Under the pieces are notes generated by a model. It was not told the origin of the DNA and ran no database searches. It was given only the letters and a program-made list of their open reading frames with translations. A stretch of DNA of 64,000 nucleotides from Isoetes taiwanensis. Lineage: Eukaryota > Streptophyta > Lycopodiopsida > Isoetales > Isoetaceae. This document shows, one piece after another, positions 11,408 to 22,957 of the stretch. The position numbers and the translations under genes are program-made. The stretch lies in contig JAJEKV010000081.1 in the NCBI GenBank assembly GCA_021234155.1, positions 4,179,069-4,243,068 of the forward strand, in the 5' to 3' direction. The stretch's first letter is position 1, and each line of letters starts with the position of its first letter.

Positions 11408-11534
11408 CCAGGAATGTGCCAAATCAAGGGCCATTGAATTTCCACATCAGACCCACGTATAAGCTTTATGCTTCCAGGAATGTGCCAAATCAAGGGCCAT
11501 TGAATTTCCACATCAGACCCACGTATAAGCTTGC
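11408..11534. repeat. 66-bp tandem duplication
   Basis: A segment starting CCAGGAATGTGCCAAATC at 11408 is repeated from 11474 with essentially perfect identity over about 58 bp, ending GACCCACGTATAAGCTT both times. The near-identity indicates a recent duplication. Confidence 0.92.
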
Positions 11535-12656
11535 GCACCCCATACAGCTATTCTACGTATATACATACATAGTATACTTCAATCCATACACATAAGAAAT
11601 GAATGAAGCATCACAAACAACAACAACACACAGATAAGAACAAAACAGAGGCATTCACAAAATACAGGCAAACACCAAAAAGAGAGAGAATGTAAGAAGG
11701 CATGAGAGTGAGATCAAACCGACTGGAATCAGTATTTCCACCACAAGTTCGAACTGAGAGAAGCCATAAGCAGGCCGGATTCAACCCATACATGCCTTAA
11801 TTTCAGAAATAATCAACCGCATCGTGGGATTTGAACCCACTAATCCAAATGAAGGCGACCCCTATTGATGAAAACATGAGCGGACCGTGAGGGTCCCAAG
11901 ACCGCCGACTCTAAATCCAAATCGTTTCCCTACATGCAAATCGTTGGAGGCTCGCCTCCAGATCACTTCCGACCACAAATACATGGGTAGAACGCCAAAA
12001 GCAAAAGGAGAAACAAAAGAAAAACAAGAAGGCCTATTTGGGATTAAATAGGGAAAGCATGGTCATGGGGAACCCGGCCCGGTTTTGGAGATGCAACCAC
12101 TCGAGGCGACATGCAGCTCCAACCTAGACCGGATCGCGACCTACGGTAGTAGCTATGGCCGCCATGGCTATGGCGTTTTCCCACAAAAGAACTTCGGGGG
12201 AAGCATGCGGTGAAAACCGTACCTCTGGGTTGGGAAGCTTGTGGCGGCCTTGGTCTACGGCTTCCCGGTTTTGCTTTCGGACAACCGCCACGCGTTTCAA
12301 CGACCAACATTAACAAGGCCCAAATTATTTTTACCAAAACCCTAACCCCCATGTGTCGCCCACCATTGCCAAAACCTTAGTAACTCAATCATTTTGGGAA
12401 CCTTATGGGCGGGATGCCTCCCCACCCACAAAACCATTTCACAATCTGAACCCAAAAAAAGATTCCTTGTTGCCCTAAATCCATACCAAATTCCATACAA
12501 TACATGCCTTAAACCATTAAAACTATAGGAAACTTATCGCGGCGAACGTTTCTCTTCCCCAACTCGTCTATACATGCTAGAACATGCAGGATTTGAACCT
12601 GCATTTTTTTGCCATGTGTTCAAGGATGCTGACAATAACGACTATAGGATTCCCAG
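11535..12656. other. Intergenic, locally GC-richer, no gene recognised
   Basis: The segment at about 12060-12320 is GC-richer than its surroundings (repeated GGCCGCC/CATGGC words), but no open frame there resembles a known protein. Two tRNA T-arm-like hairpins occur at 11824-11840 and 12586-12602 (minus sense), without D or anticodon arms around them. Confidence 0.35.
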
Positions 12657-12688
12657 TTTTTTTTTTTTTTTTTTTTTTTCTTTTTTTT
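12657..12688 (-). repeat. Poly(T), i.e. poly(A) tail on the minus strand
   Basis: 23 T, one C, then 8 T. On the minus strand it follows GACATGATTGACAAT and closes the LINE/PAL chimera, marking the 3' end of a reverse-transcribed insertion. Confidence 0.85.
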
Positions 12689-12741
12689 ATTGTCAATCAT
12701 GTCATGCAATGATAGCCAATGGGTTTTGAACCTGGGCAGGG

Positions 12742-13116
12742 CCTGGAGACAATACCCTAATGTCAGAAAGAAGTGTAGTACCAGCCTCCTTTCTAACAAA
12801 TTCATACAAAGGATAACTTCTGCACTCTTGAATCTTGTTAGCAATACTGAACTGACCCTTGTCATATGCATCCCTAGCCAGAGGAACTTCTGTAACCAGT
12901 TGTTTCTTGAGCTCCTCTTCGAACAAGGTGATCTTTTTGAAAACAGGTGTTGATTCATCACCTTCTTCATGTATGTTCTTGAGAGAATGTTCAACTAGAA
13001 CCTGCCTCAATTTATGCATCAAAGGATATGCAGCACTGGCAGGGTCATCAACATAGGTAAACACATAAACATTGTTAACAACTTACAGAAGTTCCTTCTC
13101 ACAGAACCTGGAAGGA
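12742..13116 (-). pseudogene. PAL: Phenylalanine ammonia-lyase C-terminal fragment
   Basis: PAL converts phenylalanine to trans-cinnamate at the entry to phenylpropanoid synthesis. The minus-strand frame gives PSRFCEKELL, then a TAA stop (13083-13085), then VFTYVDDPASAAYPLMHKLR, VLVEHSL, FEEELKKQLV, ECRSYPLYEFVRKEAGT and VLSPG. These are colinear with the last ~130 residues of plant PAL except the final ~30, which are replaced by unrelated sequence. The catalytic MIO loop is not in this part. No introns interrupt it, and it is preceded directly by LINE endonuclease sequence and followed by about 55 bp and a poly(A) tract. It is therefore a processed fragment, not a working gene. Confidence 0.9.
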
Positions 13117-14018
13117 CGAGATGTCATTATGACATTTCATATCTGTCAGTAGTTCTTCAATTTTTTGTTTATATCCTTCATGGAGGTGGTAACTAATTTT
13201 CAAATTCGGAATAAATGTATGCATCTTGTGCTTTACTTGGAGAGGTGACTTGATCTCCAACAGCAATGGAATATGGTCTGATTCGATAAGTTTAGGTCCA
13301 AGCTTAAAGCTTTTAATGATATTGCAATTGCTAGATCAATTACACTTGAACCAAAAAGGTTCATGCATGTGTATTACCCAAAGTCTGGGAAATGAATCAT
13401 GCCATTCAAGATTTTTAAGTCAGAGATGGCGCATAATTCCAATAACTTCTTGCCTGCACTATTGGATATTTGATCAGCCGAGATTCTTGTGTACATTTGG
13501 TCATCTACCTCATTCAAATATACATCGTATAGATCTTCAAAGGATCTAGCTTGTTTGTCTCCCACTCCTGCATTGTAATCTCCTACCAAAATAACAGATC
13601 CTTCGATATTAAATTTCTGGATTTCAGCACATAGATTGTGAAATATGTCCATCTTGTCATACTCATGATCCTCATAAATCCTTGCATTTGAAGGTGCATA
13701 GTAGCAGATGTATATATATGTGCAATCAAGTTTGCACTATAAAAACTATTTTTTCTCATCTATCGAGACTATCTCAACATCATGTGCTAATGCCTTCTTG
13801 CAGAACACAGCAATCCCTCCAAACCCACGGCCAATCAAGAATTTCTTTTCGTTCCAAGTGCTTCCAAGCAAAATGTAGCCAGGTAGATTTGGCAGAGCAC
13901 CGACTTGATGTTCCCAAGTCTCCGTAAAAGCTAAAAGGTCATGTTGTTCCCACATATCCCAGGTGGCTGCAATCTTTGCTTGTGAGAGACCGTGAGAGTT
14001 CCAAACAGCAACCTTCAA
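13117..14018 (-). pseudogene. LINE copy 2 ORF2, endonuclease domain
   Basis: It starts at ATG 14018 with the typical first strand of the endonuclease fold (MKVAVWNSHGLSQAK) and continues with AFTETWEHQVG (the catalytic Glu block), GDYNAGVGD (about 13590-13565) and ESDHIPLLLEI (about 13290-13255). All core endonuclease motifs can be seen, in two or three frames. Compared with LINE copy 1 it keeps the N-terminus but loses everything after the linker block KQKIEELLTDMK, at the PAL junction. Confidence 0.85.
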
Positions 14019-14044
14019 GGCTCTAACTACCTATTTACGTGTTC

Positions 14045-15193
14045 TGTTTGTAATAACTGCCTTACCTGCATGATCAAGATAGGCTACCAAACCAGTGTCC
14101 CTGGCCTCTTTGACCTTTCCCCATTCTATTTTTCTGTTAGCAATTTGAGAGAGGGTTAAGTCTGGATCTAGCCAGATCTTTTCCCCCTTAAAAGCAATCT
14201 AGTTTAGCATAATTCTATCTTGGGCTTCTCTGGTAGCAAACTTCACTAACACAGGCCGATGATGCAGCCCAGGTTTGTCCAATCTCTTAACACTCAAGTA
14301 CTCCGGTTCGTGTAATTTCATGGTCTCTCTGAAAAATCTGTCCACAATCTCTTGCAAATTCTCATTGGATATCTCCTGGATCCCCGAGATTTTCAAGTTC
14401 TTAGCGTGCATTTCTGTTTAGCCTTCTCTGATGCAACCTTCTCTTCATGAATTTTCATTGTTCCTTTGTGATTTCCACCACAAGGGATGCGAGTCTGCTT
14501 TCCAAAGCTTGATGTCTATTAAGAACCGTGTATAATTTTAGTTATTGCTATGCATTTCCTTCTCAATCTTTGACGCTTTGCTCAATCTTGGGGCAATCCT
14601 TTCAACAAGAATATGTGGAAATGCCTTCTAATCCCATTATGGATGTTATCATCCATAAGCTTATCCTACTCGACTATATGATCATAGCTTCTCAATCTTA
14701 CTAGAAGTTCATCCACTCGTTGCCTGCCTGAAGCAATAAAGTAACATTCTTCCGAGTTGCTCGAGACTCTGGGCTCCTCCCCGATGTAGAGGTCGACTTT
14801 CTTCATTGGAGGCCTCCCATTGCTGGTGGTTTTGATGGCGTAGTTGACGACTTGAAGTCTCCTTTATCCCTTCACAAAGCCTGAAGATGGTGCCTTTGAA
14901 AAAAAATCCTCCACGTTGGATTCTTCATCTTGGCAGCCAAAGGACGACCCTGAATCCGATATTGTTGTGTCAACTCCATCAACGTCTCTCACATCGGTAT
15001 CATGTTGCCTGAAGAGTGTTGAGGATGTTGATTGCTTCATCCCTTCGAATTGCCTGGCATCTCTACCTTTTGATTTGTTACTATGGAAGGGCAGGAATAA
15101 CACGGAGAATATATGTGCAAGGTCTTTAGCCTGCACAATCACAATTATTACTAAAGCTATTAGATCCCCTTGGTGTCTCCCTTTGAGGTGCAC
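14045..15193 (-). pseudogene. LINE copy 2 ORF1-like protein
   Basis: The frame at 14411-14199 reads NLKISGIQEISNENLQEIVD, HRPVLVKFATREAQDRIML. This is the RRM-like pattern (LxISGIxE ... RPxxVKF) of L1-type ORF1 RNA-binding proteins. Upstream frames (15193-14864 and 14860-14450) are polar, with a coiled-coil-like stretch, but are broken by stops. The assignment of the N-terminal part is by position only. Confidence 0.6.
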
Positions 15194-16907
15194 ACATGTT
15201 CCATGGCAGTGGTGTCGATGTTCCTCCTATTTGTATGTCAGCTCGTACTTGCAGTAGGTCTATTGATATGCTTGAGCCCTCCGATATCTGTTGACTACGG
15301 CGCAATACGCTTTTACTTCACACTCTAACTAAAGATGTGACAGCAATTGATGCTTTGACATTCTGGTCTGCATTCTGATCTTGTTCTTGAGCAAAAGTTG
15401 TCCCCAGTCCACGACGTCTGAAGTTATTTGGAGATGTCTCTTGAAGTTGTGTGCATTTCCTTTGTCTAGACTCCCAAGGAGCTGTTCTCTTAATTAGTTA
15501 TCCCTCGAATTGTCAATCCTTGGATTTGCCAATTGCATGCGAGTTGTCGTATCCTGATAAGATTCTAGTTGAATCGCCAATTCTTTGGCTCGGTTCGCCT
15601 AGTTGCTTCTTCATCTAGCTTGCAATCTTACTTGTTTGATCCCCTTCATCACATGGCTTGGACGTTGTCGCTTTTACGGTGCTATGCTATCTTCTATGCC
15701 ATCTTCTTGTCCTGTGGTACCTTCCAGTGGTACTTGATCGTGCTCAGCAATTTTGAACTTCATGTTGCCTCTATGGGAACCGTGGAAGTAGTCTATTGCT
15801 AGCACTTCTCCATCTTCTCATCTCTGGTCTTTGTCCCTCTTTACATGTGTGTCTCCATGGCGAGAAATGCATCATGGCTCTCTTTCTTGATGACCATGTT
15901 GTCGAGATGGTGGATCCTATGTCGGTGTAGCTTGACCCTTGAGTTGAAGAAGTTTTTGCCCTAGGTTTACTTTTGTTCTTGAATAGTTTGGCTATTGCCT
16001 TGACTGTTCCCCTCCCCCCCTTGTTTTTGCCGAAGATGCTTTGATTGCTATCCTTGTCATTAAGGTGTTGAATGCTTATATCTTGGGCGTTGAAGTCCTA
16101 CATGTCGAAGATACAATCAGCTTATTCAATTCTAATTACTGGAAGGAGCACCTGACAAATGAGCATAGGCATAACCCATCGCTGCAATACCTTTCGTAAG
16201 TGTATCTCCATCTAATACGCATGTCACAAGCATCAACACACATCATCAAAAGGCGGGATTATAGTTGTCGAGATGTTGCCTTCTTAGTTGGCTCGTTGAT
16301 GTCGGGTCATCCCGGAGAATTTCTCGACGTCTGTTGGCTTGAGGTCCTAACCGCGGTTTCTGAAGATGTCTGGCCAAATATGGGAAGGACGCTATCCTCC
16401 ACGTCAAAGGCAACTAAAGGTGTAGGCATGAGTGAGCATCCTAGGCATGATAGGGCGCTGTCTCCACGACCACGATGGGAGAAACATAATCTTCCTACAC
16501 CGGGAGATATGCCTTGCATTCATGTAATTGTAATTAATGGGTGGTTCCTTACAACCAACCTTTATAATAATCAAACGTATACTGGCGTAGTGTTGGACCT
16601 GCAGGCCAAGCCCCCAAAATTGAATTAGTATGATTTTTTTCTAATGATTTCATAATGAAAATTAATTCTTAAAATCGATATTGGTTTGTGGGCCAAAAAG
16701 TTTACAAACCATGTCTAGTTATATAATATGGTTCGTAAATGCAATTTGATAATGTGAGAAACAAACACTGTTTTGAAACATGGTACTAAAGATGCTAATT
16801 GTAGCTAGTTTTTATGACAACTTAAATATATGATCTGTGCTACTACTTGATTTATCAAGTTTATCGAAATGGTATTTGACCACATCTATTATCTTTAGTT
16901 TATTGAC
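15194..16907. other. No gene recognised
   Basis: Open stretches at 15569-15802 and 16200-16628 (plus) and 16519-16307 (minus) show no recognisable domain and no convincing codon structure. Part of 15.2-16.1 kb may still belong to the LINE 5' region. From 16630 the sequence is strongly AT-rich. Confidence 0.35.
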
Positions 16908-17012
16908 ATTGTAATTTTGCGTGCGTAATTAGTATGATATTTTATAGTGATTAATCATCTTTGTAATTTTAAGTGCGTAGTTATTATGATATTTTATAGT
17001 GATTAATCTTCA
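16908..17012. repeat. ~53-bp tandem duplication
   Basis: TTGTAATTTT...GCGTA followed by ATGATATTTTATAGTGATTA occurs twice in direct succession, with a few substitutions. The surrounding DNA (16640-17400) is AT-rich, without a gene. Confidence 0.7.
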
Positions 17013-17900
17013 ATAAAAGTATGCTTGATTTAGATATACTAGTATGTTTTTTGAGCCATGATACCAATATAATTAAAGAATGTTGTAAATACATCTGATT
17101 TTGAATGTGAAAAAACTAGCATTGCATTATATTTGGCCTGGTTAATATTTCTAGTATACTAGCCTGGTTATTTTAAATGCATTATTAGCTTGATATATTA
17201 CAATACTGCAACACATTAATTTACTTGGTTTGAACATGGTAGCAGGACTCTCTTTCCATGATATTAGTTTACACCTACAATTTGGCATATGGTTTTTCAT
17301 GTCTACCATATTATTTGGTTCATTCATGATTTTTCAATTTTATTTATCTCTATTTGCAGTAATCTTATAGTATTAACCTGAATGTCATTGCATTGTGCTT
17401 ATTGCTTTCTTTGTAGCACATGCTACATGCACAAAAACAATGAGGTCCAAGGATTTGAACCTTGGAAAACCATACCCAGCTGCCTATGTTAGAAAATAGA
17501 AAAACACAAGAGTGCCCAAGAATTCGAAATGCCTCTAAATTTTTCTTCAGCTTCAGCTTAGTAACGGATCAGTATCGAACATCTAGAGATGAGACATCTG
17601 CAGCAAAACATATGCAACTAATCATAACTTAGGCACTACATCACAAATCTATGCCAAGTACAAGCCCAAAAAGTACAAGAAATCATATAAAAAAGTGGCT
17701 CTCTTACCTTAGATACCACCATCAACAGCAAATATTGCCCAATCATGAATGAACAACTATGGAGTAGCAAAATAAAACTTAACATGAGCAAGTCTGCCTC
17801 TCATCCAAGCTCATTGCTCCACAAATAGAAAGCTAAAATTAAACACACATTCTGTTATGCACAAAAAGCAATGCAAACTGGCCACCACAACATCATTAGG
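17013..17900. other. AT-rich intergenic DNA
   Basis: No gene or repeat boundary is seen. A 6-bp-stem T-arm-like hairpin (CCAAGG-ATTTGAA-CCTTGG) lies at 17447-17465 with no tRNA body around it. Confidence 0.35.
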
Positions 17901-19600
17901 TGCAATTTTTGCAGAGCAGGGCCTTTACCTACTAGAGACGAAATGCAATGCAGATTTAACACCTTTTAGTCGTATGTTGGTTAACAATCTCATCTTCTCG
18001 GAGCATGGCCTTTACCTACTAGAGACTAAATGGAATGCACCAGACTTCAACTTCAAGGATTGCAAGCAAAAGTTTCACCAATATGTAAATAATCAAACAA
18101 TGGGGCATTCATAGAATATAAAATGTTCTTACGCGCATCCAGATAGATTTGATCATCCTTTATTATATTATAAAGTTTTACCGTAAGTGTTGGAACCAGC
18201 CCTAAATCCAAAGGCTGAGATTTGATCATTTAATTTAATGGTTGAGATTTGATGTGGTTCACTCGCTATCTCGATTAGGGTTCGACGCACAGTAAGTCAC
18301 GTAGTCATAGCTTGCCCTAAAAATCTTGGAGGCCGAGCAGAAGCCCATAATACTGCATGCAGATCGAGTTTTGAGTTGCCATTCAACGTGGGAGCTGCTA
18401 TTCAAAGTCGGAGCTAGTTATTACTACAGACTCAGGAATCCAAGCCTTAGACGAATCTATGCAAAAAAATAGGTGGAGCTCACTGTGTTTCTATATTCTT
18501 CTTTCATTTTTCCCTTCCATTCGTGGCCTACCACTGTGATGGGTCTATGTAAATAAGGCCGAGGTTCGTTGATTGGAAGGTCGTTGGTGCATTTTGGATC
18601 TGTGTTCTGATAGCTGCAAGCAAGTATGGAACAAATGTACCGTGGGTCCAAACCTTGGTCGAATCTATGCAAAAAATAGGCGGAGCTCTCTGTGTTTGTA
18701 TATTCTTCTAATCCTTTTTAGAAGTTTGAGAAAATCGGTTGTTACGTGTAAGCACAAATTTCTGTAAGCACTCATTTCCACAGCATGGCCTTTATCGTTT
18801 AGGGTTTATTGCAGTGGAGCTTCAGAGCGGGCATGGCTGAACCTAGGATCGCAAGAAGGCCACCATCATGGATATGACGACATATGTCCTCCGCTTTATA
18901 TCATTATGGTAAATCTGTGGTGCTTGAATGATAGGAACTGGAGCTTTCAGAACGTTGCAGCTTGGAGCTGGAATTTTTACTTAGAGGCTGGAACTGCAAG
19001 GGCATACAGAGTATGTAAAATTGGAAGGTACATTGATTTTTAGTTGCATTTCATCTTCTTTTTATAGGGAAAAGATCTGAGACAAAAAATGACGAGCTTG
19101 CATTCCAGGCTTAGCTTGAGCCTGACCCATCTAACGGGAGCTCAAGGCAATTTTCCTTTTCCCGTTGCACCCATTTCTTCTGTTTCTCCACCCAAGGGAC
19201 ACATATTCTGCTCCGCTGCTTTTCTTTAGTGAGTATATTTGGGTGTGTAGATACCTTTTGCAAGGAGGTCTGGAGAATAAAATTAGAAATCTGCAGGACT
19301 TAGGAGCTTGGTGTTGAGGAGCAAATCTTTTTTATAAAGAAGCACCATAAGCAATGAAAGTAAATCTGCTCTATCTGCTCCATCTTTTGCTGCATTGCAC
19401 CAATCTAACATTGCTTTTCATGCAGGAGATGAAGAATAAAGTCAGAAACTTGCAGGACTTAAGGGCTTGGAGTTGCATAAATCTTCTTCACGAAGGTAGC
19501 AACTGCAACAGCAACAACGCAAGCAAATTGGATTCACACAGGCATATCACATTGAAGCAGACATTAAAGGGTATCCTATGATGTACAAGCAAATACAACA
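17900..19600. repeat. Region of local direct duplications
   Basis: Three imperfect direct repeat pairs are visible. GCCTTTACCTACTAGAGAC occurs near 17920 and 18008. A ~75-bp block containing CGAATCTATGCAAAAAA and GGAGCT occurs at about 18420-18495 and 18640-18720. A block with CTGCAGGACTTA / CTTGCAGGACTTA occurs at about 19262-19345 and 19424-19500 (spacing ~162 bp). No convincing coding sequence was found among them. Confidence 0.6.
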
Positions 19601-20756
19601 AGCTCTATGTTATAGCACATATGCTTGCATCATCTATTTACAAAATTCCGAGGCATTAACATATGTTTCCTACCACTGCACTTCTTACATGCATCTCGCA
19701 TTTGAAGTGCTTTTCAAGAGCCCTCCCCATGCCCATTCCTGCGGTCAATGATTCATTTGCTGATTCAAGAATCCTTTTGTGCTGCAGGGTTGCTAATTGG
19801 GTGGAGACATGGTGAGTTCTTACAAGATCATTATCTACGTTGCTTCCTTATATTGTCCTTACCACTGCAGCATTTGCATTGATAAATCCAACTTCATTTT
19901 CCTGGTAACATACTTCATTTCTCAATTTGTGTAATCTTTTTGATATGTTAAAAGCTCCAAAGCTAGCATCTAATGTGCATCAGGGTAAGCAAGGATTTTT
20001 ATGCTCCCTATCTTGGTGATATTATGCTATCCATGTACAGCTTTCAGTTTCTGATTTTGCTTTAATTATACAAAGGTACGTTGTGACATGCCTCTACCAT
20101 ACTTGGCTTTTTGATTGTAAGGCTTATGGGTATTCATTATTCGTTGTTGGGCTTATCCTCACCGCATGCATTGTGCTCAACTATCAAGCTATGCAGCATA
20201 TGTATCTAATGGGGATGAGGCACTCAACATTATGCTGACAAGCTTGACAACAATATCTTTCATTTTCTCACCAGAACTTTAATTGGTTTGGTTGTGTCAG
20301 TAGATGTGATTGCTATGAGGAAGTCTATTCTTCAGGTACATATGATCAGATTGTACCAAGCATTTATATCATGAATGCCATGCAAAAGTGCTCAGAAAAT
20401 ATCTCACATCCTATTTTGCAAGTGGTTCTAATTCCAATTATCTTTGGCCTTTTGCTTAATCCATATGCAATTTCCAATATGTTCTGATATCAATGTACAA
20501 TAGATTGTAGATTGACATTCTGACTGAAATCATATTGTTTTAACATTTTCAAATCTTATTGTTTAAATGCTGTTTAAAGAAAATGGAGGAGATAATTGAG
20601 GAGAATGCTTAAAAAATTTTCTGCCTTTGATGTAAACATGTAGAAAACGACATTCAACCCTAGCAAAACCACATCAAACCCTGTAAGGAATGTTGCAATG
20701 GCAAGGATAGTAGTATTTGTTTAAATATTGTGTCCTAAAAAGAGATGTCTTAAACA
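19601..20756. other. No gene recognised
   Basis: AT-rich sequence with many TTGTA/CATTTG words. I see no domain, repeat pair or element end. Confidence 0.35.
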
Positions 20757-21020
20757 TAGACGAGACAACCACTGAGGCCTTCGTTACCCCATGGTAGTAA
20801 CTAGAAAACATGCTGTGGCTTTCAACTTATGACCAAAGATTCATAGGTTTTTCTTATTGGAAAAGAAAAGGCTCAATAAATAAGCAAAGACAAGGCAACC
20901 ACTAAGGTCTCCATTAACCCATGGTAGTAACAAGAAAATGCTTTGGCTTTCAACTTATGACCAAAGATTCATAGATTTTCCTTATTGGAAAGGGAAAGGC
21001 TCAATAAATAAGCAAAGACA
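20757..21020. repeat. ~128-bp tandem duplication
   Basis: The unit with CAACCACT, CCCATGGTAGTAAC, GGCTTTCAACTTATGACC and AATAAATAAGCAAAGACA occurs twice head to tail (about 20757-20892 and 20885-21020) with about 93-95% identity by eye. Confidence 0.88.
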
Positions 21021-22074
21021 AACTATTCATTACAAATAGTAGTCGGCAGTACAATAGGTGTTTGGACAATGAATTCCTAGGAAAGAGTGTCTAAAATTAC
21101 TACAATCAACAACACGATGACTTTGATTAAATTGCAACAACAAAATAACATGATGAGCACAGCTACAAAACAATATTACAATTGAACGCCATGCTCAATA
21201 CCACCAAGAAGCAAATCTCCTGTTCCAATGCAATGTCCTCGGTGTCCCAATAGTTGCAGGTTCCAAATCATGCCCAGCAACACTGGGCACTGTTACTAGT
21301 ATGCATATAAGATGATCTGTGTCTATGCTTTTGATACCATAAAATATCCTTGGGAAAAAGCTTAGAACTGGTTACCACTGTTTTACGCCATCGAAAACTA
21401 GATTGCATCATCTTGAGCCAGCTTTGTTAAAGCAGAAGAGAATACTAAAATACAAAGCAAGGGCATCGGTTCAAACATGTATCGATCAAACTAAGGCCAG
21501 CTCTGGTATGATAAACTGAGGCCAATCAAATGCTAGCCATGCCCCGCAAAAAAAGATGCTCTAGACCACTGAGCAATGAGCATCTAAGGCTTCTCAAGCA
21601 CTAAGAACATGGCAGGAATGATGTTCAATCCTCTTCTCAGCCACTGGTGAAGGAAGAGCGCATCTTCATGAACTCCTCCAACCTGCAAGCAAAGGGAAAT
21701 CCAATGGATTACTACCTTTGAACAGTGTAAGCATGAATAAGCAAATAAGCCACCGGAGGACCAGTCTCCTTGCACTGAAGAGTTGACGGAGTTGAGAGGA
21801 ATAAGAAACATCATTGAATAAGCAATAACAAGAAATGTTTTCAATCAAAAGCAATTGAAATGACAACAAAGTAAGCTTATCTTCAGAGTGCACAGAAGAA
21901 ATGGAAAAAAAGAATTTCCGTACCTCCTTGTTTGAGAGAGATCGCTCTGGTAATTGCAACTTGTGCTCCAACTTATATATCGAATTGCGGGGTCTGAATC
22001 CAAATGCTGCAACAGAATCAAGATCCAAGGGCATTAGAGATCACCTTTGCGTGGTCGGAGTCGCAGCTCGATCC
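21021..22074. other. No gene recognised; dispersed repeat near 21.25 kb
   Basis: The words CCCAGCAACACTGGGCAC and TTGATACCATAAAATATCC near 21270-21350 echo the repeat at 8.96-9.06 kb. Minus-strand open frames at 21584-22034 look like chance. Confidence 0.35.
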
Positions 22075-22260
22075 CTAACCCTAATGGCCGAACCCTAAAC
22101 CTGCCCTCAACAAAAATATCAGCACGTTTAGGTTAGTCTATTTTCCAAGGTCTCCAAATATCATCGATCCGAGCCCTCGGATCGCCATTCTGGGAAGGGA
22201 CGAGCTACTATATAAGGCCACTTCCCCTTTGGGACCGGTTATCGCCGTCTTCTCACAGCA
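22075..22260 (+). promoter_or_regulatory. Promoter-like cluster: telo boxes, palindrome, TATA box
   Basis: CCCTAACCCTAA (22075) and AACCCTAA (22091-22098) are telo-box-type motifs, common upstream of plant ribosomal-protein and snoRNA genes. A perfect palindrome CGATCCGAG-CC-CTCGGATCG lies at 22165-22184. TATATAAG at 22209-22216 is a strong TATA box, followed about 30-50 bp later by a CT-rich, leader-like sequence. No recognisable coding sequence follows up to 24 kb, so the product, if any, is unknown. A non-coding transcript or the orphaned promoter of a lost gene are both possible. Confidence 0.5.
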
Positions 22261-22496
22261 GCTCTTCTTCCATTCACGTTGCTTCCCTTGGCTCTATCCA
22301 TCCTCTTTTCTCCTCTTTGGAGATTTGCTCTTTCTCTTTTTCCTTTTTAGATTGCTCTTCCTCTTTTCTTCCCTTTTAGATTGCTCTTCCTCTTTCCTTC
22401 CCTTTTTGCTTTCTCATGGTTTCTTGAAAGAATTTTCTTTACTTTGCATGCTATGTAGAGGATTCACAATCTGAGGCGTGATTTATTCTTTCTTCG
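22261..22496 (+). other. CT-rich leader-like segment with ~36-bp repeat
   Basis: The pyrimidine-rich plus strand contains TTTTAGATTGCTCTTCCTCTT twice at about 22340-22405. The 81-codon open frame here is a product of composition (Leu/Phe/Ser-rich) and not evidence of a protein. Confidence 0.4.
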
Positions 22497-22957
22497 CGCA
22501 ATTTCTTCGTGAATGCTGGCTGATTTCTGCATGTCAATTGAAGGAGTCGCTTTGTTGCATGCATCTAGTCCGTCATTGTTTTTTCTGATGGAACTCCTCG
22601 ATTGTTTTCGTTTTTGCCGCGGATAGCGCATCGGGTTTTTCCTCCGCGGGGACACCAATGGTTTGAAGGCGGTCCCGGTATCTTTCTTTCTGATATCTTG
22701 TTGCATGCGAGGGGCAGATTTGTCGAATCGAATCAATTCATAGAGATTTGAGCAGCCTCATCATCGAGAAGTCTTCATCTTGCTTTGCCGTTCTATGCAT
22801 TTTACTGGTGGATTCGTCTTCCTTCGCTGACAATTGCCTCGTGCATGCTGGCTGATTTATGCATGTCAATTGAAGGAGTAAAGTTTCTCGCATGCATCTC
22901 TGGTCCAGGTTGTTTTTTCGGATGGAATCCTTCAATTGCTTTTTGTATTTTGCACAG
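22497..22957. repeat. Direct duplication of ~125 bp, spaced ~330 bp
   Basis: About 22497-22620 and 22825-22957 share GCTGGCTGATTT.TGCATG, TCAATTGAAGGAGT, GCATGCATCT and GTTGTTTTTTC.GATGGAA in the same order. The unit lies just downstream of the promoter-like cluster, so it may be part of a transcribed, non-coding leader or intron. Confidence 0.75.

Larger units (their letters stand above)
12657..15193 (-). mobile_element. Chimeric retrocopy: LINE copy 2 (5' part) joined to PAL 3' part
   Basis: From 15.19 kb downward the minus strand carries LINE ORF1 (about 15.19-14.05 kb), ORF2 starting MKVAVWNSHGL at 14018, and the endonuclease through ESDHIPLLLEI and the early linker (to about 13117). Where RT should follow, PAL coding sequence begins, then a poly(A) tract at 12.66 kb. 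No RT, thumb or knuckle of this element is found on the other side. The structure fits reverse transcription primed on a PAL mRNA, with a switch to LINE RNA. The alternative is a later deletion that joined two separate insertions. The 5' boundary near 15.2 kb is approximate and no target duplication was identified. Confidence 0.75.

Noticed and set aside
12586..12602. tRNA gene on the minus strand
   Set aside because: Only the T-arm can be formed. No acceptor pairing, D-arm or anticodon arm fits the flanks here or at 11824, 17447 or 47682.
22229..22474. 81-codon Leu/Phe/Ser-rich protein after the TATA box
   Set aside because: The frame simply follows a CT-rich leader composed of repeats. There is no domain and no plausible start context.
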